From Maratus speciosus (taxonomy: Eukaryota; Arthropoda; Arachnida; Araneae; Salticidae), in NCBI GenBank assembly GCA_963932465.1, contig OZ010792.1, positions 514,709,100-514,773,099 of the forward strand: a stretch of 64,000 nt of DNA. Reading direction: 5' to 3'. Below, one piece after another: positions 1 to 12,900 of this stretch (positions are counted from its first letter, which is position 1; each line of letters opens with the position of its first letter). The notes beneath the pieces were generated by a model that was given only the letters and a program-made list of their open reading frames with translations, was not told where the DNA came from and did no database searches. Position numbers and translations under genes: made by a program.

Positions 1-508
1 TTGGATAATGGACAGTCCCGAAAAGCGGACATCTCAATTTAGCTTTTTCAACTCCTAACATTTATATATTCGGATGTTTATAACTCTGAATAGTGGGTAG
101 CTCCCAATCTACTTACACGTAACACGTATATATGTGCATAACTGCCACAAATACATTTGTTTTTATGAATATCAAAAACAAAACATTAATAACATTTTTT
201 TATATTCCGAGAAAAGGAAAAGTGGTTCTTACAGAAAGAATAATCTATGATCACACTTCATGTACACATTTTATTTCTCATGAAATAAATTGAATATATA
301 CTAATTCATATTCAAATATGTATTTATTTTCATCTGAAACATAGTTCTGCTCAAAATTTTTGAGAAAATACCAACAACCCGATTTGCAAAAAGCCTAAAT
401 ATGACTCGCAAGAAATATTTTAGGGTGAACCCGACCCGCAGAAAGAAAATTAAGAGTCATCCCGACCTGAAAAGAGAAAATTAGGGACAACTCAATCCTA
501 GGAAGGAC
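1..508. repeat. Fragment of an 'ACCCGAC' dispersed repeat, left of the hAT insertion
   Basis: Positions 241-508 contain phrases shared with 53640-53900, 54480-54620 and 57000-57200, such as TTCATCTGAAACATAG, and runs like AACCCGACCCGCAG. The same unit resumes after the element at 509-4092. The first ~240 bp hold nothing I recognise. Confidence 0.45.
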
Positions 509-1065
509 TAGGGATGCAATGGATATCCGGCTGATTTTTCAATATCCGAAATACCGCCGGATATCCGAATCACAATCACCGGATATTCGACTTCTTTGCC
601 GGATATCCGGCAGAGCGCAGCAAAGCGAATATATAAGGATAACAGAAATAGTTTGACTCCAAAATAATGCTGAACAATTTTGTTTATAATGCAGAATATG
701 AAATTAAGTTCACTATACATGAGTAAAAGGTAATTCTCAAAAGTTTAAAGAATTGCCAGCTTTCCTAACATTGATATTTGAACTCTTTATAATAAATTTT
801 AGAATTTACATTTACTTCTTTCAGAAAATTGTACCTTTACTTTCAGAATGTAAAACAAAATTTGAAGTTGTTTATTAAAGTATGACTTTATTAATTTTCT
901 TTCTGTCTAAGTTTAACAGTTAAACAGGCCTATTTTTAGAGGAAATTATTGTAATAGAATTTTTTTCGATTTCCGGTTTTAGACGGATTTAGATGTTTTA
1001 GTGGTCAGATATCCCCAAAACATGTTTATACAAAATGCCTGTCTGACCGTGTGTCGTCATCGTAC

Positions 1066-1720
1066 CATCAAAAAGTGAATGAATTTATGCATAGAATTGA
1101 ACCAAATTTTTTGTGAGTGTTTTTAGCTATAGCCAGGCGGCCCTCCTTCAATATGGAAACATTCCACTGGAGGGGGGGGGGGGCACTGTAATCGCGATTT
1201 TTGTGCCATTTTCATTATTGTATGATCGAAAAGTGTATGAAGTTATCCATATAATTGAACAAAATTTTTTGTATTTGTTTTTGGCTATGTCCAGCAGGTT
1301 CTCCTTTAAATTGGAAATATTCTGCCAGAATGGGGCGCTGTAATAACGATTTTTGTGCCACTTTCATTCTTGTACCATCGAAAAGTGTATGAAGTTATGC
1401 ATAGAATTGAACCAATTTTTGGGGGGTATGTTTTTGGCTATGGCCAGTAGGTCCTCCTTCAATTTGAAAATATTCTGCTGGAAGGGGGGGGGGGCGCTAT
1501 AATACGGATTTTTGTGTTATTTTCATTATTTTACCATTGAAAATTGTATGAAGCTAAGCATAGAATTGAACCAATTTTGTGTGTATATTTTTGGCTATGG
1601 CCAGCAGTTTCTCCTTGCATTTGGAAATAAATATTCCGCCAGAAGGTGGCCCAGTAACAGAGATTTTTGTAAAATTTTCTCGATTTTTCGCAGTTTTTTT
1701 TGGAATTGGCAAATCCAACT
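1066..1720. repeat. Tandem repeat, ~155-bp unit, four copies
   Basis: Near 1070, 1229, 1381 and 1540 the phrase AAAAGTGTATGAAGTTATGC recurs with substitutions. It is followed each time by AGAATTGAACCAA, a TTTTTGGCTATGGCCAGCAG segment, a G-run and ATTTTTGTGCCATTTTCATT. The array lies inside the hAT-like element. ORFs across it are by-products of the repeat. Confidence 0.8.
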
Positions 1721-2369
1721 AGTTATTTTTGTAACTTCATTATAAATATTTAAAATTAAAAGTAATTTTTTTTTTACTTATAAATATCAAAATAATTTAA
1801 CTTAAAATAAAACTAAATGTGACTTAGAGCAAAAACAATATTAAATAATTAAAACAGAAAAAGGGCATCAATTAAACCTATGTTTGGAGAAAATAACTCT
1901 TTAATCATGGGTATATTAGTAGATATTTTATGTTTAAATTATAAAAAGGAAGTATGTAGTATTTCTTTGTGAAAATACTCTACAATTATATGCATATTAA
2001 TTGGTTAAAATTTGTTGTACAAAGTATCAGCATTTCATTGTACAAATTAATTAATTATTAGCAATTATCAATATACTCAATCCCATATCCAAATCCAGTA
2101 GCAATTATCAGCATTTCATTGTACAAATAAACAGAATATTTTAATGTTTAAATTACATTTTTTATGCAATATTATTAATATACATTACAGGGCTTGAATG
2201 GCAGATACATAGCTTGAATTTCGAGACGGGATGGCAGGATTCGTGCCCTAAAGATTATTATTGTGTCCTATTTATTATGCCATATTGTGGGCGGGCGGCT
2301 CCCGTTTCCAAAAAATCATTTTACAAAAATGTTTCTTTGTAAAACGACATGCAAATCTCCGGACCAACC

Positions 2370-2940
2370 GACAAATTTTGACTTATTTTCTACTATTGAT
2401 TAGCAGATTTCAGTTTCTTCTTACGACAGATTGACAAAATTCATGGTTGTTTTTCTGCATCTGACTGAAAAATTTTGCGTTTTTTCTCCACGACCGACTG
2501 ACGAATTTTACGATTTTTTCTAGAGACTGATCGGTGAATTTCATATTTTTTTTTTTTTTTGCCTACAGATCAATTGACAAATATAGCAATTTTATTCTGT
2601 GACCGATTGGCAAATTTCCCTGTTTGTTCTTGCGACATACTGATGAAAGTAACGATTGTTTTTTTGCATACAATTGAAAATTTTCGCGTTTTTTCTCTGC
2701 GACCGGCTGAGGAATTTCACGATATTTGTTCGTGACGGACTGGCAAATTTCACGATATTTTTCCATGATCGATTGACGAATTTTGTAATATTTTCCCGCT
2801 GCCAATTTCCCATGAACTTCAGTTTTCTTCTTGCGACGGGTCGACAAATTTTTTTATTTATTTTCACCATGATTGACGAAATCGGCGATATTTTTTTTAT
2901 GACCGATTTATGTATTTTGTGATGTTTTTTCCCTGTGCCC
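2370..2940. repeat. ~30-bp minisatellite, diverged (GACCGATTGACGAATTT type)
   Basis: Degenerate units recur about every 28-32 bp, for example CGACCGACTGACGAATTTTA, with T-runs between. It is a diverged relative of the GATCTTTTGACGAAATTTGC array at 15050-16340. The long ORFs on both strands here are artefacts of the period. Confidence 0.75.
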
Positions 2941-4100
2941 AAAATAGGAAATAACTAAAAGGGCAGTAATGGTCACCGGAGACTGAGACCTACCAAATTG
3001 GGCAATAGTCAGCACTCAACAAAATGAGATTACACTTGTGGTGCACATGAAGAAGAAAAAAATTTGGTGAACTTAAAAAAACATGTTTACTAATAACAAA
3101 CTAGTTGATTCTTGCAATTCACAGAAATTAGGACATGACTTTTTGAAATCAACCTTTTATCGTGTAATAGAAGAAATCAATTGACTATTTCCTTTTCAAA
3201 CTTTGGATATGGATTTAAAATTCCAATGCATAGAACATAGTTCAATTAATGAAAATAACAGGGATTACAGTTTTAACTATAATTCCATTAAGGATAAAAT
3301 AAAACAAGCTTGTTCAGAAGTGACATACAATCACCGTAGGATATTGACAATAGAATCACCGATATGCATTATTCATGCAAGTAAGTTAAAATTAATGCAC
3401 ATCAAATTTTGTGTTTTCTAAAATTTTTTAACAGAGCATAACCATGCGATTCCAATAATTTCTAAAGTTATAAAAGTTGGTCTGTGCTGTTTGTCAAAAG
3501 TGTAACTTGTGAAAGAGGCTAAATCACGCAAAATGGAATAAATTCTAAATTAAGAAATTCATTTAGCAACCCAATTGTTAATTGCCTATAACATTAGGTG
3601 AAAGTTGAAAAATAGGCATGGTATATATAAAACTTGATTCTGTTCCTTTGTTTTAATAAAAATAAACATTTTGGATAATTATCTTGAGTTGTTAATTTAA
3701 ATTATTTCAATGGTATTTTGTCATGTCTGTATAAATGTAATTCTTTAAGTGGCACATAAAAAATAACGGGGTTTAAAGGTATTTTTTTTTCCTTTCTAAC
3801 AGTTCAACTCCTCTGTATTTTTAAATGTTGGCTGGGAAACTCCCCTTCTGGGGAAAACTTGAATTTCAAGTCCTGATATTCAAACAGATATAGTTTTTGT
3901 AAATTATATTTCAATGCATTTGAAATGTTTTAATGATGTATGAAACATGTTTGTAATTTATTTTTCTGAGATGGAGTTATATAAAGAAATAATTCACTAT
4001 ATAACTAAAAACATATCTAGTGCCGGATATCCGAATCCGGCAGGCAAAGAAGCTTCGGATATCCGACAAAATCAATATCCGGTGCATCCCTAGGAAGGAC

Positions 4101-4375
4101 TCTATTTAACGATCCTGAAGTGTCTGTAATTCAGAGGATTAACTATATTTGAATATTAAAGAATATAGATTTGTCCATTTTTCTACATAAAACATAAAAT
4201 TGATGTTGGAAATTTAATTTTAGATTAATTTTCATAATTGCATTGAAACATAATTAACTTTTCTTTCATTTTTGGTCAAATTGCAGGGTTATCTAAATTT
4301 TTTTTTTGCCATTTTTTGGTGCAGGTTCTAGAAAAGTTTTCCACTGGATTGGGTTGTACCTGACCCGTACAGGAC
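4101..4375. repeat. Right part of the 'ACCCGAC' repeat interrupted by 509-4092
   Basis: Sequence continues from the TSD and ends GTACCTGACCCGTACAGGAC before TCTACC. This GACCCG...CAGGACTCTA end resembles the ends near 58110-58130 and 58380-58400. Confidence 0.45.
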
Positions 4376-4669
4376 TCTACCCTCCTTGTCCCTTATTTTA
4401 AAAAGCTGCACCCTTCAGTCAAAAAAATTGTGCCTTTGCTGCCTTTCATATCAAAAAATTTGCTTACATATAAAAAAAATGACTCATTGTTGTATCTTGA
4501 AAAGAGTACCCTGACTTTTAAATATTAAAATTGCCTTTAAAAAAAAAATAATAATAATACACACAAGAATCTAAAAAGTGTTCATAAGAATCTAAAAAAG
4601 CATTTTTCCCACCAGCAACAGTATTAATATAAGTACATAAGAATAAAGTGTCAGTGGTTTTTAGCCAGG

Positions 4670-5110
4670 ATTTGATTGCAAATTTCACTAATTTTTTCTG
4701 TGATTGTTCAAAGAAATTTGTAAATTTTCCCTTGAATAATTAACAAAAGTTTCTATTTTTTCCATAATTGTTAGACAAAAATTGCGATTTTTTTCTCCAT
4801 GATTGTTTGATGAAATTCGCTATTTTTTCTGTGATTTTGACAAAATTCGCAATTTTTTATATGTCTGTTTAACAAAAGTCCAAATTTACGCAATTATTTT
4901 ACGAAATTTGCAATTTTTTTTACACAACTGTTTGATGAAATTCTTGATTTTTTTCTGCTACCGATTGAAGAAAGTCATGGTTTTATTTTGTGAGCAATTG
5001 GCCAAATTTGCACATTTTTCGGTGCCTGTTTCACAAAATTCAAGACTAATTGGTGTAAAAATTCACAATTTTTTGATAAAAAAAATAGTGGAAATCTGCC
5101 GTTTGGCAGA
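4670..5110. repeat. ~30-bp minisatellite, strongly diverged copy
   Basis: Units such as TGATTGTTTGATGAAATTCG recur at irregular 30-35-bp spacing with T-runs. This is the same pattern as the other minisatellite loci but older. The 104-residue plus-strand ORF here is a by-product. Confidence 0.6.
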
Positions 5111-5347
5111 AAAGTAGCATCCCTGCTTGATTCATACATCAGAAAGGATTCATGAAAAGATCGAATCGGATATGAATAGCAATTTTTTCAATTGGAGTCA
5201 TCAAGAAACAATTGAACAGAGATAGTCAAACAATGATTAGAATAGATTAAAGTATTCTGGCATCATCCAACATTACCAAAACAATCCTATTGTCTGAATA
5301 AACATTGCACTTATAATTTCACTTCTTACTTAATTTAGAATTGTTAA

Positions 5348-5548
5348 CCCCTTCGCGACGAGACCCTCTGCTTAATTTTTAATCTTTTACCACCAGTTTT
5401 TTAAAACAGAAAAATTTCTGTAATTGAATCGTGAAAATGCTCTCATTAAATAAGGTAAACTTTACAATATAAAATAACGGGTGGGAATAAGGAAGAATTC
5501 TGAGCACCTTAAGTGGTACGTATATACCAGTTGCTCGTTCCCAAGGGG
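5348..5548. mobile_element. TTAA-flanked MITE (piggyBac-like), 201 bp
   Basis: TTAA at 5344-5347 and 5549-5552 flanks ends CCCCTTCGCGACGAG and CTCGTTCCCAAGGGG, 12 of 15 matched as inverted repeats. TTAA duplication with CCCC ends is typical of piggyBac-type MITEs. Confidence 0.75.
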
Positions 5549-5729
5549 TTAATGGAAACTAACAAAGTTTCACCATCTACTATATTATATTAGATATTAC
5601 CACCCCTTTTTTGGAGGAGAGGGGGTGCATAAAATAAATTCTTATTTTAGAACAACTCATAGCAACTGTAGTTATTAAAATTTCTCTTATAATAAAAAAA
5701 AGATATATCACCATTTAATATGAAGCTAC

Positions 5730-5774
<45 letters not shown>

Positions 5775-5795
5775 CAGAAATTATTTGTTAAGTAC

Positions 5796-5938
5796 CTTGT
5801 GGCATTATTATCTCCATTCTTCAGTATATTTATTACATCAGGACAGAAGAAATGAGGATCCCTGGGATTGAGGAGGTAAATTAAAACTTTCTTCCCATGA
5901 ACATTTTGAGCAACTTCCAATAAATTCTCCTGTAACTC
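5796..5938 (-). CDS. PUM3: PUM3 exon, Puf repeat (GKKVLIYLLNPRDP), last exon in window
   Basis: The exon is 143 nt with an ATTCTAG acceptor and ACAAG|GTACTT donor. It encodes ELQENLLEVAQNVHGKKVLI and then YLLNPRDPHFFCPDVINILK, matching human 'YGRKVLLYLLSPRDPAHTVREIIEVLQKGDGN'. It leaves two bases for the next codon. I found no exon matching the following family segment between 1 and 5795, so the rest lies beyond the window. Confidence 0.95.
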
Positions 5939-8224
5939 CTAGAATTGCACAATAAGGAAATATTATTTCATAACGATAATTGAATTTATACAAAAATAAA
6001 GAACAAAATATAAATAAGGGAGAGTTATATTTGTTGAAACTAAGGTATATAATTTACAATACCTAATTATGTACTTAATGAATGACTTTTCATGTATACA
6101 TTTAATAACAAACATAATCTAAACTAACATATTTAAAAAAAAAAAAGAAAAAAAAAAGGAAGTCGGAAATCGCATGTCAAACATGGCAAATGAGGTGTGT
6201 TTGTACTATAACTAGTTTTATAAATATTCCGATCTTGGTGCAATAGCTGTTGCATTCTTATGCAAAAATGCATGAATACAAAATTAAATAAGATGGGGCT
6301 GTTCACTATGAATGCAGATTTTTTTGGAAAATTTTAAATGGGACCTCACAGAAATAATTGCTAGGAGAGGATTTTATGGCTGTGTCTGTTTATAGCTGTT
6401 TGTTTACGTAGGGCTATGAGCTGGGTAGTGGTGATCTATTTACATGCAAATGTGTGCTGAAATCTTCCATTTTACCCAATCTCAGGGCAATAAATTCCAT
6501 GCCTTGCACAAGTTGACGATAAAGATTCGCCTTTAAGGTTGCTTTGCAATCAAGATCCAGTACAAGAATATGAAACAAGTCATGAATTATGGACTCTTGT
6601 CAACATCAAAATCAATTAAGATTGCCAGACATCTGATTCAACTTCAACAGTTTAAAGTTTATTTCACTCCAACGTACAAAGCGAGGAAATGAAATATGCC
6701 CCGAGCAGCGGTCACCAGCCTATGTCAGAATCATATATAAACGACAGACATCTCACTGCGGCCCAAGACGAGGCACAAAGTTCCTTTCAAAAGTGAACTT
6801 TAGCAAATATGAAATTTTAAAGAGTAAAAATTATAAAAATAATTTTCATTCAACCTGTATTACTGAAGACAATTAATCATAGTAAAATATGAAAACACAA
6901 ATTTGGTTTTTATTAAATCAGTTCAAAAGAGCATAAAATTATGAATTGAAGAATATATTTTATAATATTGTATATTCTGGCGTATAACACTCACTTACAA
7001 TTTGAGATTAATTTTTTTTTATTTTTACGTAAATTCGCCGTATTTCATCTCTTCTACCTTCATGCGATATGTAACATGAAAATACAATAAAGAACACACA
7101 CAATTTCTTTTTTTAAATAACTAGTTCAAATATAAAAACAAGCAAATCTGAAGCAAAGACACAATACCACAATACTTACTGTATGCCTATATTTCTACCT
7201 GAATTCCCACAAAGAGTTTCAAATCATACTCTATTTCATTTAATTATTCACCTCTTCCTTTCTTAGTCATTAATATAGAAATCTCAATTTTTATGCTTAT
7301 CTTTTCTTATTTTTAATCTTTCATTTTTATCATTGGTGTATAACATACACCTATAAATTTTTATAAATTTTCTTATTTCAAAACTGACATTATACACTGG
7401 AATATATTATATGGTATATCATGAATCTTTAGCTTATGATATGGTTTATAAAAATGACTAAGATATAAAATAGATAATGTACTCACCTTAACTATTACTT
7501 TATCAATAAGAGTTGTATCATCAACACAGTCAAACAATGCTAAAAGAACCATATGGCCATGCTCTTCCATAGCTATTTTTTTTACAAAGGTTTTCATTTT
7601 CTTAATGATAATTTTTCTGTCCTACAAGGAGTAAAAAAAATTATTCCAAAAATGTTAAAGTAGAAGCAGTGGGCAATTACAGTGCGACTTCAAAAATCCG
7701 GCATCAAAATCATCTTTTCCCTTCTTTTTTCTTTTACACTTTCAATTTATGGGAGAAGAAAAATAGCAATTATTTATTAATTAAAAACTTCAAGATCGAA
7801 AGTAAAAATGCAATGAAAGAATATTTGACTTTTTTTTTTGCATTTGTGAATATTTTCAGGGAGCTGCAACGTTGCTTAGCAACGGGGACAACTTTAGCAA
7901 ATGTGTGGCACAATATATGGCCAGAACGAATTTTCGGCGACATCAAGAATGAGGAAGAATTTTCATTTACCACATTTAAAGTGAAAAGGCCGCAATTTAT
8001 GAGCTTATTCAACACGCAAAATCTAAAAATGCATTAAGTGTCGAAAAAAGGGATATAGATAATTGGCTAAGCATTGACGAAAATGCATCAACAACGAACA
8101 ATTTAACGGGCAGCGAGATCGCTGATGCTGAGCTAAATAGAACCTCTGATAATGCTAGTAGCAGCTCAGAAGATGAGGATGAACGACTGTATTTCCAAAA
8201 TAAACATTCTTCATTTGTATAAAA

Positions 8225-8263
<39 letters not shown>

Positions 8264-9887
8264 TGTTAAAAAATACCCAAAAAATTTGAAGCAAAGTTTG
8301 TATCGATGTTTCCGAAATTACAAGAGGGAGAAATAATTTCACTCTTTATTAATTTTTTTTTTTCTGTAACATAGAAAATATCGATTAAAGTAATTTTTTT
8401 TTTATATTTAATTTTCTCTTTTTCTTACATAAGTATCACTTAATAATGAATTAAACTATGGCTAAAGGCACCATTAAGAATATAGTGCTACTTTTGATAT
8501 ACCTAGCTACTACTTTTGATATTCCTTCAAAAATATGGAATTTTCAAAAATCCGCCATCGTCTCGGTCCCGATGTTGCCGGATTTTTCAAGTTATACTGT
8601 ATTTAAAAAGCATCTATAATAATGAAACATTTAAGTACATTTCAAACTATAAGTTCTATTTATTTAAAAAAAAGTGAAAACTTTAACAGTGTAAACCAAA
8701 TTCAAACACTAAAGAAAAAGCAAAATGAATCTATAATTATATTTCATAAAACAACGCAGAAATCCCTACATTGCACTGCAGACAAAGCAAAATACGAGAA
8801 GTTAGATGAATTGACAAAATGATAATGACACAAGTAAAAATTAAATTTAAAAAATCAAAAAACCCGACAGCGTAAAAAAGTGAACTAATTAATTATTTCT
8901 CATCAATGTCAAACTATTTTTTATATTACTTACCTATTTTTTGTATTTACTTGTATTGATGACTTTTAAGTTGTGTTTAATTGTTAGTTCCTATCTATAA
9001 ACATTGTTTTAATGAGGCCTATAGACGTCTATGATGGTTAGAGTTGAGGTAAAGCTAGAGATCCTACCTACACAACTTCCAGGTTGTGTAATATTTAAAT
9101 GGAGCTTCTGACTGTAAAATAGTCAATGAAACATCATCTTCATTTTGAAAGACCTATCCAATGATATGCTACTCAATAGGGTGTGTAATTTTCTTTTTCG
9201 TCTCTACTGCCATTTTGTATTTTACGGCTGCCATTTTGAATTTATAAAAACAAAACCTAGCGTATAACCATCGGATAGTTAAGACGAATCGATAGAGGCC
9301 TCATTCATTAAAATCCATCCCTTCATTGGGATGTTTCGAGGGTATAAAGAAATCCACATAACCAGATACGCGTGAAACACATAATCCTTCTTGGCAGTCG
9401 GGTAAAAAGGTACAGGCTCCTGGGCAATTACCCAGAGACCACCAATTATGATTTTATTAGGCAATTTCCATTTCACCCCATCAATTTTGAATTAGATTGT
9501 ATTGAATAACATAAATTACAGAAGAGTGTTTCAAATTTATTTATCATAGTCATCATGCATGCAACACTGACAGTTCAGAAAGGAGTTTTTCAGAACTGAA
9601 ACTGATAAAAGCTAACATTTAATCAGCCATGTCCCAAGAAAAATTGGTCTGGCAATAACATGAAATTGCAATTAATTCTGACATTGATACATTAATTCAA
9701 ACATTCATAAGAACAAAAATAATTTAATATAATAAACATTAAATTCCAATATGTATGTAAACTGTAAATATATTATTAAGTACAATAAATTATTGATAAT
9801 TTATTATACTAATTAAAATACAAAAGAACAAAATTATTGAAAAAACCTTTTCCTTTTTTGTGCATTTTAAATTCTGTTTGTTTGGCT

Positions 9888-9924
<37 letters not shown>

Positions 9925-12900
9925 AATTTGTTTATATTTGACTATGAATGTTACTTTGTAAGTTTATATTGATAAAGGACACATAAATTTTCACATACTC
10001 ATTAAAAAACTGGATTGAATGCTTAATTTTTCGGAAAATTCAGAACAGAATCACCCTTGGGGATATCATGTTTAGAATTGGCACACCTTTCTGATGTGGC
10101 GAAATAAATATTCTGAGATAAAATACTTGGTATTGATTGTGACATAAGGGGTGCAATTTTTGGGGGGTAAGGGTGTGCTTTCTCGGGATTTTTTGAAAAT
10201 TTCAAATTTGGTTACAAAATTGGGGGAGGGTTCATTGGGAGTGGCAGATTAACGGGATATTACGCTAAACAGACAAAAACAGAAATATGTTAACCAAATT
10301 ATTGGAATAGTAAATAGTTAATTGAAATATTAAATAGTTAACATATAAAATAGAAAATGTTTCAAATAAACTTTAGAAAATTCTGTTTCAGTAAAAAATA
10401 CTTAAACCTTTTCAAAATTGCAAAAGGGTGAAAAAATATATATATACTATCAAGATTGTACATGTCCAACTGTAGTTTGTTAATAACTTCACCATCACAG
10501 TTTTTCATGAAATATTATAATAGATGAATTATTCATTTTTTTTTTTTTTTTAAACTTGTTATTGAGGACAAGTTCTCAATAATACCTTGTGGTACAAGTT
10601 ATTTTCATACATGCTAGACAAAAGCTTTGATGTACCCTTTTCCTCTTTTGAAGAAATGAAATTACTAGATCTGACAACAGAATTTACTAGAACTAGGACA
10701 TGATTGATTTGTAAGGCAACTGGAAATATCTGTTTTCCTAAATTAAATGTTTAGTTATTTTACTTCAAGACATAATTATTTAGTCTGATTTAAAACTGTT
10801 ATGCAAAATGCTTGTGTTCCATGTTTCGAAGACAGACCTGCAATATATTAATGTATAATAGCTTAACGATCATGAATATAAAGCATTGTGGCTTTTAGTA
10901 TTCTATTCTGCCATCTGTTTGGTATTAAAATTTAAAGTTAGATGAACATATACCATTTTAATCATTAAACTCAATTTACACTTTCACATTATGTTGGGCA
11001 CACAAACTAAAAAAAAAAAAAAAAAAGGGGGGGGGGGGTGAAATTTTTTACAGTTTCAGAGTATCAAAGTTTTTTATTTTTCGCATTACCTTGGATTCTA
11101 CAGAGCTCAAAAACCTGAGAGAAAGGAAGAAAAATGAAAGCGGATATTTTATTATTTGAGAGTTATTTCTGCTCCCATGGACTTGAAAAAAAGTAAAAAA
11201 AATTGTAATTTCAGCATTACTTTGGATTCTGCAGACCTGAAAAATCTGAGAGAAAGAAAAATTACTGGACTTGAAATAGTAAAAAGTCCACTTCAAACTG
11301 CTAAAAAGAGCCAAAAATTTTACAATTTTGCTTTATTAGTTTTACAATTTTGGACTCCAGTGTACTTAAAATATATATATATATATATATATTAGTCTTG
11401 TGGGCTTAGAGAAAAGGGCAAATATTTTACAATGTCCAACATTACTTTTAGGTTCCAAAGATCAGGAAAATCTAAAGGGAATGAATGAAAAAAAAAAAAT
11501 AATAATAATAAAAAAATTACTATTTTGCCCAGACAGGCAGGATTTACGGGGGGGGGGATATGTATTTTCAGATTTTAAACAAAATTTTAAACAGGATGAT
11601 TGAAAAGGGGAGTTATTTTAAGTGGGATTCTTAAAAATACTATGAACTAAGAAAATCCTGATAGTATATCTACGAATGGAAAGACTTTTCCATTCCATCC
11701 CATTTCCATCCTTGGACATTTTAAAAAGATAAATTTCCATCCTGTTGATGGAAAACTTGCACCCATGTGGAGGGGAAAGGGAGGTATTGTAATAAAAATA
11801 TTTTTTTACTTTGTTATCTCCATGCCAAACACAATGCATTGCTACTCTAGATCCATCTTTTGTATGTAATATTTCAGGAACAACTTCCCTCAGAGACTCT
11901 ATAACTTCAGATCGTGAATTAGAATCACAGTTCATGAAAAACTGTAATAATACATGATGAATAAGACTGTGCTTGACAACAGACCTACAATAAAACAAAT
12001 ATGTTAAATGTAATAGACGTTTCATTCATTAGCAGGTATAAAACAAAATCAATTACGGGTATTTAAAAAAAGTTTACACATTGATTATACTTGCTTTTCA
12101 TTATGACATAAACATAGAACCAAAAAGAGTTCATCATATGCACTGCACATACTAAAATAAGGCATATAAAAAAAATATATATAAAAATTAATTTTTGTAA
12201 TAAATTTATTTAAAAATTAATTAAAATTTTCCCATCCATACAGAGCCAAAAATTTGTGATCAATTGACTAATTTTGTGATTTTTTTCCACAACCAATTAC
12301 CGAAATTCAAGATTAGTTTACACAACTGTTTTGAGAAATTTGTAATTTTTTCATGAACGATTGGTGAAATTCGTAATTTTTTCACGACTGATAGGTGAAA
12401 TTCACAATGCTGTTATGATCAGTAGACATCATGTTTTTGAGAAATGTAAAAATTGTTAAAAAAATATCTTTTGGCTAGTAATTTTTTTTTTCTTTGCACC
12501 TATTAATGACACAATATACTGATACTGAAGAATTCTGCGGAAAATAAAAATATAGTCTATTAATGGCACAATATACTGATACTGAAGAATTCTGCAGAAC
12601 ATAAGATTGCAGGGAAACTGAAATCAAAATTCAGTAGTGTGTCCCCCACCCCCCATAGACACAGATTTCTGTATTCTGTACCACCATATTTTACCATACA
12701 TTTCCAGAAAAACTCCGGAATTTTCGCACTCAAGGCCATTTCTATGATTAGACGAATGCCTAAAATTGATGTAAAAGGGTGTATTTCCCCATCCCCGGGG
12801 AAAATAAAGATAACAATAAATATATTTTTAAATATTTATAACTTGGAAAAAAGTTATATATATATAGCATTCATAAAAAGGTAACTCTCACCCCTTATCG

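Larger units (their letters stand above)
509..4092. mobile_element. hAT-like element, perfect 8-bp TSD GGAAGGAC
   Basis: The termini are TAGGGATGCA and TGCATCCCTA, followed inward by GGATATCCGG motifs at both ends. The flanks are GGAAGGAC at 501-508 and again at 4093-4100. An 8-bp TSD with TAGGGATG-type ends is standard for hAT. About 3.6 kb of interior holds two tandem-repeat arrays and no clear transposase, so it looks non-autonomous. Confidence 0.85.
7680..8599 (+). mobile_element. pogo/Tigger-like element, TA target site, internally deleted
   Basis: Left end CAGTGCGACTTCAAAAATCC and right end (reverse) CAGTATAACTTGAAAAATCC both continue GGCA. TA duplications flank at 7678-7679 and 8600-8601. 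CAGT...ACTG ends with TA are typical of the pogo/Tigger branch of Tc1-mariner. It keeps only the transposase C-terminus (7861-8222), so it is a deletion derivative sitting 58 bp from a PUM3 exon. Confidence 0.85.

Noticed and set aside
1..5795. Remaining 3' exons of PUM3
   Set aside because: I looked on the minus strand for the segment after GDNNAT and found no splice-bounded match; the region is filled by a hAT-like element and repeats.
11618..12025. 135-residue minus-strand ORF as a single-exon gene
   Set aside because: Only 11810-11984 is conserved PUM3 sequence bounded by splice sites; the ends of the ORF are intron read-through.
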